Virus record (IMG/VR): IMGVR_UViG_3300032083_003309
Coordinates: 1 to 21,792 of that record
Length of the DNA stretch: 21,792 nt
Reading direction: 5' to 3' (one strand)
Source: a virus
A program made the position numbers and the translations under genes. The notes beneath the pieces were generated by a model. The model ran no database searches, had not been told where the DNA came from, and worked only from the letters and a program-made list of their open reading frames with translations. Positions 1-6,651 of this stretch are shown here, piece by piece; positions within the stretch are counted from its first letter, which is position 1, and every line of letters begins with the position of its first letter.

Positions 1-67
1 TAAATTGTGCTGATGCTGCAAAACTTGTTAAGATTGCTACAGCAAGTGTCATAATTAAATTTCTCAT
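1..67 (-). CDS. N-terminal signal peptide of a secreted protein (partial, runs off left edge)
   Basis: A reading frame opens with ATG at 67-65 and continues off the left edge. Its 22 visible residues have signal peptidase I form: a basic start (MRNL), a hydrophobic core (IMTLAVAILTSF) and an AxA-type end (AASA) before Gln. The product is therefore probably exported from the cytoplasm, but nothing can be said about the mature protein. The gene lies just beyond the terminator that closes the head-gene operon, so it probably has its own promoter between about 70 and 215. A signal peptide is unusual next to phage head genes; it might be a host-derived or lysis/envelope-acting protein. The start is chosen because ATG sits directly before the basic-hydrophobic run; a second ATG five codons later is possible. 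Confidence 0.6.
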   Translation of the reverse strand, partial: MRNLIMTLAVAILTSFAASAQF

Positions 68-218
68 AATTTTTGTTTTAGTTAATACTTGTTTTAATTG
101 AAAACAGGAGCAGCTGACTACTACTCTTGTGCTGTGAAGTACTTTTAGTACCGTATGTTATTTTAGTCTCTCATGAGATTTTATATATTATTGTAACCTT
201 TATTGTCCGCGATACATA
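68..218. promoter_or_regulatory. Intergenic region with inverted repeats upstream of the secreted protein gene
   Basis: About 150 bases without a gene, lying between the operon terminator and the start of the signal-peptide protein. It contains a perfect 10-base palindrome, TCTCATGAGA (169-178), and an inverted repeat GTACT-TTT-AGTAC (139-151). On the minus strand an AT-rich stretch around 180-195 reads TATATAAAAT and could be a -10-like element, but no convincing -35 or T4-late promoter is present. These are the only candidate control elements seen, and assigning a promoter here is inference from the need to start transcription after a terminator. Confidence 0.3.
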
Positions 219-246
219 TAAAAAGAGTTTGGAATAACCAAACTCT
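219..246 (-). terminator. Intrinsic terminator of the head-gene operon
   Basis: A perfect 9-base-pair stem (AGAGTTTGG at 224-232, CCAAACTCT at 238-246) with a five-base loop. Read on the minus strand it is followed directly by TTTTTATAT. It lies about 23 bases after the stop codon of the last gene of the operon, as expected of a rho-independent terminator. Confidence 0.85.
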
Positions 247-269
247 CTTTACATTTCTTTAAAAAATTA

Positions 270-1445
270 TTATTTTTCTTCAGGTTTATCTATTGGTTTA
301 TCTGTAGGAATACCTGCTAGTTTTTGCATTCTATCTACTGCGGGATTTGCTTTTTTATTAGCTAATCCTTTAAGTTTATCTGCGCTTTTTCGTAATACAT
401 CTTTAGCTTTTGGATCCATTTTAATGTTTTTAATAGATGACTTATCAACACGTTGTTCTTCTAGTGATGATCCCAAACATCCTACCATTCCTAATAATTC
501 ATAAATCACTACTATTTTTTGCATTAATAGATTTGCTTGTAATACACCAACGGAAAGAGCAGATACTGGAGGGGTTATATTACCATTTATATCAAACCCA
601 ACATTACCTGTGGTAACTCCTGCAAATAATGTATTAAGGAAATTATTCATTTGGGTATTTAAGAAATTACATGGGTTTGGATGATTTAAAATCATATTAA
701 CAAAATTGTTTGTCCAATTTCCTGCGTCCCAACCTTGTGGGTAATTAAATCCTGCACCACCTGTTTGAATCCCAAATGTACCTTGTCCAGGACAACCTTG
801 AACGCCTGTTTGTGGTAAATCTACTGTACCAAAAGGTGCACTAGTTGATGGACTGACTGAATTAATTAAGTAAGCCTTATTATTAGCTTCTACTGCGGTA
901 CCTACATAGCTTTGATCTGGTACTTGTCCATCTATTGTTACACATGGTTGTGTCATACCCATAGCTGGATTAGTACAATCTTCTGCTTCTATTTCTGCAC
1001 AAGCAGGAGCTGCAGATCCGGTTGTTCCTAATGAATTATTTAAAGCAGTACAAGCTGGTGATGAATCTGATTCAAAATCAACTAGGATCGTATCTTGATT
1101 ACCATCACTCCACTGACCACCACATGGTTCTACTGTTGTAATTCTTACTGCATCGCCAACACTATAACTAGCATTAGGACCCCCAGTACCAGCTATAGCC
1201 TTTACTATATCTCCTACTTGAGGGGTTTGCCCATCAACAGTAACACATGCAAAAGAAGGATAAGATTGAGTAAAAGGTCCAAAATTTGGGTTACAGGGCT
1301 GTACAAATGTTCTTCTACCTGTACCTGCGGGCACGTAAGTTATATTTTGAGAAGCTGCATCCCAATCAAATGGTCCTGTTCCTTGTTCATTGATCAATTC
1401 TTTGATTGACTCTTTAATTATATTTCTTAATTCTGATTTTTTCAT
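270..1445 (-). CDS. Leader-bearing Cys-containing phage protein, last gene of head operon
   Basis: No known function. Residues 1-21 form an amphipathic leader (KNII-type, ending IKELINEQ) like those of several neighbours. Residues about 48-80 (VQPCNP ... CVTVDGQTPQVGD) resemble a segment near the C-terminus of the giant repeat protein at the right edge, and a second CVTIDGQ copy lies near 168-174. Residues about 233-323 (FNYPxxWxAxxWTNNFV ... HPNPCNFLN ... LLGxxGC) are clearly homologous to the middle of the protein at 12556-14169, and the following basic stretch (DPxAKxxLxK) is shared too. Residues 371-379 (DRMQKLAGI) recur at the end of the adjacent upstream protein. The ATG overlaps the upstream stop. 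Probably a virion-associated or head-delivered protein whose leader is cut after Glu20 by the gp21-like protease; this is inference. Confidence 0.85.
   Translation of the reverse strand: MKKSELRNIIKESIKELINEQGTGPFDWDAASQNITYVPAGTGRRTFVQPCNPNFGPFTQSYPSFACVTVDGQTPQVGDIVKAIAGTGGPNASYSVGDAVRITTVEPCGGQWSDGNQDTILVDFESDSSPACTALNNSLGTTGSAAPACAEIEAEDCTNPAMGMTQPCVTIDGQVPDQSYVGTAVEANNKAYLINSVSPSTSAPFGTVDLPQTGVQGCPGQGTFGIQTGGAGFNYPQGWDAGNWTNNFVNMILNHPNPCNFLNTQMNNFLNTLFAGVTTGNVGFDINGNITPPVSALSVGVLQANLLMQKIVVIYELLGMVGCLGSSLEEQRVDKSSIKNIKMDPKAKDVLRKSADKLKGLANKKANPAVDRMQKLAGIPTDKPIDKPEEK
477..749 (-). repeat. FNYP/WTNNFV module, copy 1 (homologous to 13153-13362)
   Basis: This stretch encodes the FNYPxxWxAxxWTNNFV ... 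HPNPCNFLN ... LLGxxGC module in the last head-operon gene. DNA similarity to the copy at 13153-13362 is visible by eye: 661-720 aligns without gaps to 13273-13332 and shares strings such as TTTGTCCAA and AAATTACA. The two copies are 12.6 kb apart and in the same orientation, with different flanking domains. Confidence 0.75.
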
Positions 1446-2080
1446 TTTCTATTCGGTTTAATGTTTGCTAGTTTTTGCATTCTACTATTTGCAACTCCTC
1501 TTGCAGATGTATCTGGTAAAGTAGATGGATCAAGTTGTGGGTCAGCGACTTTATTTGGGGCAAATGCAGCAGGTGGTGTTGAGACTTTATTTAATAGGTT
1601 AGGTGTTCCTGCACCGGATACATTTATTCCACCCGATCCTACATACTGACATTGTGGTACACTAGAAATGTTGGGACTAACCGGATTAGAAAAGTCTGAG
1701 TTAAGATCATTAAGTACACCATTAGAAGAAATAGCACCTACTTCCACATATACCCCATGAATCGAATTATCAAATACTGAATTAAATGCATTAGCCTGTT
1801 GTTGAGTATCTACTTGGAATACAGTTCCTAAACCACAACCATCACTTGTTACCGCAAATGGGATACCATATTGAACATTAAGTGGTTGTAGGGTGTACAT
1901 TATCCCAAATGGGGTAGATAAACCAGATACTCCAACATAGTTTGGTGAAGGCACATCTTGGGGGTTTGAAATATTAGCAGTAGCTACTGCTACTGCTACT
2001 GTTTGTCCAGGGCTTACATTTTCGTTCATCAATTCTTTAATTGATTCTCTTATTATATTTTTTAATTGGGTTGCTTTCAT
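1442..2080 (-). CDS. Leader-bearing hypothetical protein downstream of prohead protease
   Basis: The 212-residue protein has no recognised family. It opens with MKATQLKNIIRESIKELMNEN, nearly identical in pattern to the next gene's leader, and ends with SRMQKLANIKPNRK, matching DRMQKLAGI near the end of that same neighbour, so the two adjacent genes are partial paralogues at both termini while their middles differ. The body is rich in Gly, Ser, Asn, Pro and Val with few charges and two Cys, as in beta-rich structural proteins. A GTG at 2113 would add 11 residues (IIPEFVNVKI) that overlap the protease gene; I reject it because the leader begins at the ATG at 2080, four bases past the protease stop. 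Likely role: head-associated protein cleaved after the MNE site. Confidence 0.82.
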   Translation of the reverse strand: MKATQLKNIIRESIKELMNENVSPGQTVAVAVATANISNPQDVPSPNYVGVSGLSTPFGIMYTLQPLNVQYGIPFAVTSDGCGLGTVFQVDTQQQANAFNSVFDNSIHGVYVEVGAISSNGVLNDLNSDFSNPVSPNISSVPQCQYVGSGGINVSGAGTPNLLNKVSTPPAAFAPNKVADPQLDPSTLPDTSARGVANSRMQKLANIKPNRK

Positions 2081-2084
2081 GATT

Positions 2085-2696
2085 TTAACATTTACAAACT
2101 CCGGTATTATCACAGATTATATCGCGGATTATATTGTTTACATTAGTATATTTGTATTCAGGTATACGTATTTTACCTTCATTAAGACCTGTTGGAGTCA
2201 TAAAGGCACCGTGTGTTGAAGGAGTAGAAACAAAATCAAAACAAAGTAATTCAAAATCATCTTGTACTTCAACTGTCCCTTCAGACATATTTTCTTTTAC
2301 AGAACCCATTCCACGAGAAGAAATACCAACAGTAATTCCATTTCTGAATAGTTCTTTAAGAATATTTCCTGCTGGAGTAGATAGAATTTCAACTTTTCCA
2401 TATACATCATTTCCTTTCATTTTTACTTCTACAATATTATGAGATACATTTTGTAGATTAATTACTGAAGATTCTGGGTGATCTAATTCGCCCATTGCTC
2501 TTCTTTCTTTTACTGGTCCTTCAGAATATTTTTTAATTTCTCTTTCTAAAATATCTTTAGGATAAATTCTACCGTTTTGGTTTTTAGCCTCTGCTCTCTG
2601 AATGATACCAGATACCATTAGTGGTTTATTCTCTTTAATAGAACGTTCTACTAATAATTTATCTACTTTAAATTGTCTGTATTCTTGTAATAACAT
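2085..2696 (-). CDS. 21: Prohead (maturation) protease, T4 gp21-like
   Basis: Assigned to the T4 gp21/U35 prohead protease family, which assembles in the prohead core and cleaves scaffold, capsid and internal proteins, mostly after Glu in (I/L)-x-E contexts. Visible signatures: NQNGRIYP (about 39-46), GELDHPESSVI with the putative catalytic His at about 73, and GISSRGMGS with the putative nucleophile Ser at about 127, followed by an acidic strand and FDFVSTPSTHGAFM. Length (203 residues) is close to T4 gp21 (about 212). It lies downstream of terminase and portal as in T4. The C-terminal LNEG (171-174) is a possible self-cleavage site. It probably processes the leader-bearing proteins around it. 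Main uncertainty is substrate range, not family. Confidence 0.9.
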   Translation of the reverse strand: MLLQEYRQFKVDKLLVERSIKENKPLMVSGIIQRAEAKNQNGRIYPKDILEREIKKYSEGPVKERRAMGELDHPESSVINLQNVSHNIVEVKMKGNDVYGKVEILSTPAGNILKELFRNGITVGISSRGMGSVKENMSEGTVEVQDDFELLCFDFVSTPSTHGAFMTPTGLNEGKIRIPEYKYTNVNNIIRDIICDNTGVCKC

Positions 2697-2699
2697 ATT

Positions 2700-3032
2700 T
2701 TAAATTGTTTCGTCTTCTATATCTAATTCAGGTTCGGTATCAGATGAATCTGGTGTACTCTTAATATTTTTACTTAATATAGCTTGTATTCTATTTAAAG
2801 TAGTTGAAAAATTACCTTCCGAAGAACCCTGTAGCATAAAATTTACTAAATCATCTATCGTATTAATTTCTTGAGCCTGTAGTCCTTTATACTCTCCTTT
2901 TCTTATGCTTATAGATAAATCACGAAATTTATCTGCTAATGCAGTTACTGTTTTGGTTTCTTCGGGAGCTTCTTGTTCAGCTATTAATTTAGCTATATAG
3001 TGTTTAGCTTCTTGTAGTTTATTATTTTTCAT
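2700..3032 (-). CDS. Small acidic head-locus protein with cleavable-type leader
   Basis: A 110-residue protein placed between the large OmpA-like-segment protein and the prohead protease, three bases before the latter. Its start, MKNNKLQEAKHYIAKLIAEQEA, is an amphipathic helix ending in IAE, the same tripeptide found at the T4 internal-protein cleavage site FIAE. The centre is helical (about 25-90) and the tail is strongly acidic (EPELDIEDETI). In T4 this map position holds the small prohead core proteins gp67 and gp68, so a core or scaffold role is plausible by position and composition, but I see no sequence match that proves it. Confidence 0.78.
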   Translation of the reverse strand: MKNNKLQEAKHYIAKLIAEQEAPEETKTVTALADKFRDLSISIRKGEYKGLQAQEINTIDDLVNFMLQGSSEGNFSTTLNRIQAILSKNIKSTPDSSDTEPELDIEDETI

Positions 3033-3033
3033 C

Positions 3034-5292
3034 TTATTCTAGAGTATTTTTTACTTTCTTATAATCTGTTTTTTCTATTTTATTCATATCAATAGAAAAT
3101 GTTTTAACTTTAGTTCCTTTAGGTAAAAAATCTTTATCTTTTCTATTAACAAACATCCACCCATCTTTATTAGCATCTTTATAGAATTTAGTATTATAAA
3201 ATTCCTTGGGAAACTCAGGAGTATCTTTAGGAGATATAAATATTTTACTATCTTTTTCTATAGATAAAGGTATTGGTTGACTTACATCATCAGGTACCCC
3301 TGCTGGTTGTGGATCAGGTGTAGGTGTTGATGTTCTATCGTCCATAAATACATATATTCCTTTATCTCTTCCGACCGATGTAGCTTTAAATCCTGATTTA
3401 GTTAATTGGGATTTTATATTAGAAGGTAATTTTTCTGCGTCTACTATTCCTATTTGTTTATTATCCTTAGAGGCATACATACTACCTAAATATGCTAAAA
3501 TTTGTCCCGCATTTTTATTTATATTGGAACTATCTAAAAATTGATCAATTGCTGATTGCTCATTAAGCATTTCATAAAAAAGATGTAATGACTCTTTTAT
3601 AGGTTTAAAATCTATAGCTTGTTGTCCTACACCAGCACTACCTGGAGCTAATTGTTGAGCTTTTGCTCTTTGAGATAATTCTACTCCTAATATATTTGCT
3701 ATTTTTGAAGTAAATGAATCTGGTTTTTTTCTAGCATTTACAACAGCTTGAGCTAAATCTCTAATTTCTTTAGGTAAAGATTCATTATCTTTTATTTTTG
3801 TAAAAGATGATTGTGTATAACCACCTAAAGGTGTATTTTCTTTATTATCGTTTAGATAGGGGAATAATGAAAGATCTGGTTTAATTAAGGCCATAATTAC
3901 AGCTAATTGGGCTTCTCTAATTAAAGTACCAAATTCGGAAACTGATGGTGCTACAAATGGTGCACCACTTGTAGTACCTGGATCTGCTACAGGATCAAAA
4001 TCAACTAGAACTACGTTTGTTGGTGGTTCTGTGGTTTCTACTTCTCCTACTCTAATAGCTGATTGAGTAGCAGTAGTGTCTGTTTTTTCTATTTGAGTTA
4101 ATGATTCGGGATTTTGACCTGCTTCTACATTTTGAGTATACGTTGTACCATCTGCTAATGTAATGGTTTTTCCTGAAACAGTATATTCAGCATTTGCATC
4201 ATCTAATCCTTTTTGAATATCATCAAATACATAATCAGCTAAACTATTTGCTCTATTTATATCTAATTTATCACTTTCATTTGTACTATTATCAAAATTT
4301 GAATTAGGGCCAGTATTACTTGACTGCCCAACTATTGTTTCGGAATAATCTTGACCATTTAGTAAATAATCTATAATTTTATCATCTTCAGTATCTGCTT
4401 CATTTTCTCCTTCTGATGTTAATTTACTAGATCCATAATCAAATAAACTAAAATTAGCTGTTTGGTCTCCTTGAATATTAACTCTTAGTCCTTGATCAGC
4501 TGCTTGGTTTATATTATCAGTTTCTGAAGATAATTCACCTGGATCTTCTATATCATCAGGAACTTCTACTTCTACATTTCCATCTGCATCTACAAATATT
4601 TTAACATCTCCACCAAAATTATATATATCTCCTAGTTTTATATCTCCTATACCTGCTATTATATCTTTTATTTGTGCATCATCAAATCCTGCTGCTGCTA
4701 GTTTATTAGATACTCCTGCTAAATTTATATCACTTACTCCAGCTTGAGTTTGAACTGTTTGGAGTGAATCAGGTGATAATGCTTTTACTGTATCTACTAT
4801 TGAAGCAGCGTTCATTTGGAATAACATGAAAAACACAAAAACTGTTTTTATAGCTTTTCCTGCAAAAGTATCAAACCAAAAGTTTTTTAATTCTTCAGTA
4901 TCTTTATCTCCTTGTGGTAATTCAGAATCTAATTTATTGCTATATGCTTCATTTTGTTCATTAACTTTTGTTTTTTTACCTTCAAGTTTATCTTTTAATA
5001 CTTGTAATTCAGCTTCATTTTTAGGTAAAATACCTAATGCATTTAGTCGAAGTGCAAAAGTTATTGCTTTAGAAGAATTTTTAAAATCAGAAGCTAATCC
5101 TACAAGAGAAGCAAAAGCTTTAGTATTTTTTATTTTATCTTTAAGACCTTTTAAAAATTTAGACTCATTTAATAAAGTATTTTGGGGAACAAGACCTTCA
5201 AATAGTTGATCTAATATTTGGTTAGATAATCTATTATTATAACTTTCAAGAAGTTGTTTTTGTCTCCATTTATATATATCAAACTGTCCCAT
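3034..5292 (-). CDS. Large head-locus protein with a hydrophobic segment and OmpA-like domain
   Basis: A 752-residue protein, unrecognised as a whole. The first 20 residues (MGQFDIYKWRQKQLLESYNN) resemble the FDYKKW-type leader of the protein at 12556-14169. A hydrophobic segment (KTVFVFFMLFQMNAASIV, about 149-166) could be one membrane span. Residues about 278-365 resemble an OmpA-like peptidoglycan-binding domain: FSLFDYGSSKLTSEGE, a GQSSNTG turn in place of GHTDxxG, then N...LDINRANSLADYVF in place of LSxxRAxxV. The middle is acidic and low complexity, and residues 609-617 contain YEMLNEQSA, another possible protease site. Context is the head operon between portal and protease, so it may be a core, internal or envelope-interacting virion protein. 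The OmpA call rests on pattern only. The stop is followed at once by the next gene. Confidence 0.8.
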   Translation of the reverse strand: MGQFDIYKWRQKQLLESYNNRLSNQILDQLFEGLVPQNTLLNESKFLKGLKDKIKNTKAFASLVGLASDFKNSSKAITFALRLNALGILPKNEAELQVLKDKLEGKKTKVNEQNEAYSNKLDSELPQGDKDTEELKNFWFDTFAGKAIKTVFVFFMLFQMNAASIVDTVKALSPDSLQTVQTQAGVSDINLAGVSNKLAAAGFDDAQIKDIIAGIGDIKLGDIYNFGGDVKIFVDADGNVEVEVPDDIEDPGELSSETDNINQAADQGLRVNIQGDQTANFSLFDYGSSKLTSEGENEADTEDDKIIDYLLNGQDYSETIVGQSSNTGPNSNFDNSTNESDKLDINRANSLADYVFDDIQKGLDDANAEYTVSGKTITLADGTTYTQNVEAGQNPESLTQIEKTDTTATQSAIRVGEVETTEPPTNVVLVDFDPVADPGTTSGAPFVAPSVSEFGTLIREAQLAVIMALIKPDLSLFPYLNDNKENTPLGGYTQSSFTKIKDNESLPKEIRDLAQAVVNARKKPDSFTSKIANILGVELSQRAKAQQLAPGSAGVGQQAIDFKPIKESLHLFYEMLNEQSAIDQFLDSSNINKNAGQILAYLGSMYASKDNKQIGIVDAEKLPSNIKSQLTKSGFKATSVGRDKGIYVFMDDRTSTPTPDPQPAGVPDDVSQPIPLSIEKDSKIFISPKDTPEFPKEFYNTKFYKDANKDGWMFVNRKDKDFLPKGTKVKTFSIDMNKIEKTDYKKVKNTLE

Positions 5293-5775
5293 TTATACTT
5301 CTTTATAACCCATATAGCCTTTTTTCTTTTTTCTTTTATTATCTCCAAAAGCGTAAGGAGTAGCATATGCCATACTAACACCAGGAGTAAATGAAGCTCC
5401 TGTACCTGTTGTACTTGCTTCTTGAACTTTTTTATATTCTTCGGGATAATTTTTTCTTACGTGAGTTCTAAACTTATTATATATTTCTTTTAATTCTTCA
5501 GAAATATTATATAATACTACATCTTCAGGTTTATCTTCTACTAATTTTTCAAAATCTTGAATTTCTGCTTCTATATCTTTAATCATATTAGATATAGAAG
5601 GTTTACGGACTACTTTAGATGTAACTCTACCTGTTTCAGGATCAGGTTCTCCACTAACTAATTCAAAATCTTGTTCACGATTTTTTCCTTTATTTCCTCT
5701 AGAGGGATCTCTATCTGATTTAATTTCACTAAAAACAGATTCATTTAAATTATATATGTCAGTAAGACTAACCAT
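5293..5775 (-). CDS. Conserved marine-phage head-locus protein, hypothetical
   Basis: A 160-residue protein that overlaps the end of the upstream gene by eight bases and abuts the next start. The N-terminus (MVSLTDIYNLNESVFSEI) holds a possible LNE site. Residues about 64-118 are a charged helical stretch (SNMIKDIEAEIQDFEKLVED ... SEELKEIYNKFRTHVRKNYP). The tail, TGTGASFTPGVSMAYATPYAF followed by a Lys/Arg cluster, is a motif I recall from many marine T4-like phage structural proteins, but I cannot name a function. Its position between portal and prohead protease favours a role in head assembly or in the virion. Confidence 0.78.
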   Translation of the reverse strand: MVSLTDIYNLNESVFSEIKSDRDPSRGNKGKNREQDFELVSGEPDPETGRVTSKVVRKPSISNMIKDIEAEIQDFEKLVEDKPEDVVLYNISEELKEIYNKFRTHVRKNYPEEYKKVQEASTTGTGASFTPGVSMAYATPYAFGDNKRKKKKGYMGYKEV

Positions 5776-6616
5776 GGATCGTTTTTAACTCGTTTACTAG
5801 TTCATAATAGTTAAGCAAGTTAATAACGTTATCATCATTAACAGATGATTTTTTACATAATGGTTTAATCATGTCTCTTGTTTCAGTTAATTTTACAACT
5901 ACTGCTTTATCCTCCACTTTTTTAGAGTATCCAGTAATTGTTTTTTTAACCGTCTTGATTTCCTTGTTGATAAAAGACTTAAGAGCAGGGCTATTAGTAA
6001 CGCTGTTAACATATTCTTTTAATAAGTTTTTTTGGTTTTCTCCTAAACCACTGTACTTGTCATTAAATTTTTCAAGTAAAACTTTATATGTAAGTAATCT
6101 AGTATCTTTATCATACTTAGCATAATCTTCCATTACAACATCTTTTTTAGGTTTGTTTTCTAATGTTTTACCTGTGATATGTTCAAGTAATGTTACTTTT
6201 GAATTAACTATTGATAACGGAGAAGCATTTTTATTTTCAAGTAAATTAAAAATAGATGCCATTATCTTATAGTTTGAAATTTTAGCTTTAAAGAAATCAT
6301 TTACATCATATGTATCTTTAATTTCTTTAATTAAATTATATTTTTCTCTTCTTAACTGACCTTTATTTAACTTTCCATGTGCTTCTATTAATGTATCTAT
6401 TAACATTGTAGCGTTTGATTCTTCTTTAAACTTTTTACCTACAAATGTATGATAAATTTTATACTCTTTTAATAGAGTTGAATCACCACTAAAATATTTT
6501 TTAATAATTGATAAGGCCTTTGGATTACTTCCAGCAATAGTATCTGCTGTTAGCTGCCTTGTGAGGAGTTCGAATAAAATTCCAGTATTCTTGTACTTAG
6601 AATGTTTTACTTTCAT
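5768..6616 (-). CDS. Conserved head-locus protein after portal, hypothetical
   Basis: A 282-residue, basic, helix-rich protein beginning MKVKHSKYKNTGILFELLTR. The track-style longer form starts at a TTG (6628) four codons upstream; I choose the ATG at 6616 because ATG is the rule here and the KxKNTGILFELL start looks like the conserved N-terminus. No catalytic or binding motif is visible; there are many Lys-Glu helices and a central VTLLEHITGKTLE. It follows the portal gene in the head operon, where T4 has prohead core genes, so a structural or chaperone role is possible, but I do not recognise a family with a defined function. A 16-base perfect palindrome ends one base before its ATG. Confidence 0.8.
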   Translation of the reverse strand: MKVKHSKYKNTGILFELLTRQLTADTIAGSNPKALSIIKKYFSGDSTLLKEYKIYHTFVGKKFKEESNATMLIDTLIEAHGKLNKGQLRREKYNLIKEIKDTYDVNDFFKAKISNYKIMASIFNLLENKNASPLSIVNSKVTLLEHITGKTLENKPKKDVVMEDYAKYDKDTRLLTYKVLLEKFNDKYSGLGENQKNLLKEYVNSVTNSPALKSFINKEIKTVKKTITGYSKKVEDKAVVVKLTETRDMIKPLCKKSSVNDDNVINLLNYYELVNELKTIHG

Positions 6617-6617
6617 T

Positions 6618-6633
6618 ATAAATTGCAATTTAT
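6618..6633. promoter_or_regulatory. 16-base perfect palindrome before a head-locus gene
   Basis: ATAAATTGCAATTTAT is its own reverse complement and ends one base upstream of the ATG at 6616-6614. It could be an operator or, in the mRNA, a hairpin touching the start codon. In DNA this AT-rich, such palindromes also arise by chance; the position is what makes it worth listing. Confidence 0.35.
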
Positions 6634-6651
6634 CTATATATAAATATAAAC

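Noticed and set aside
1095-1409. Plus-strand frames such as 1095-1409, 4826-5209, 9974-10338, 12726-12962 and 19083-19325
   Set aside because: They lie opposite well-supported minus-strand genes, have Tyr/Ser/Phe/Ile-rich compositions of antisense shadows, and no motif or context.
1442-2113. GTG start at 2113
   Set aside because: It would place 11 residues overlapping the protease gene before a leader that clearly begins at the ATG at 2080.
5768-6628. TTG start at 6628
   Set aside because: ATG at 6616 is a better start and matches the basic N-terminus; the TTG lies within a palindrome.
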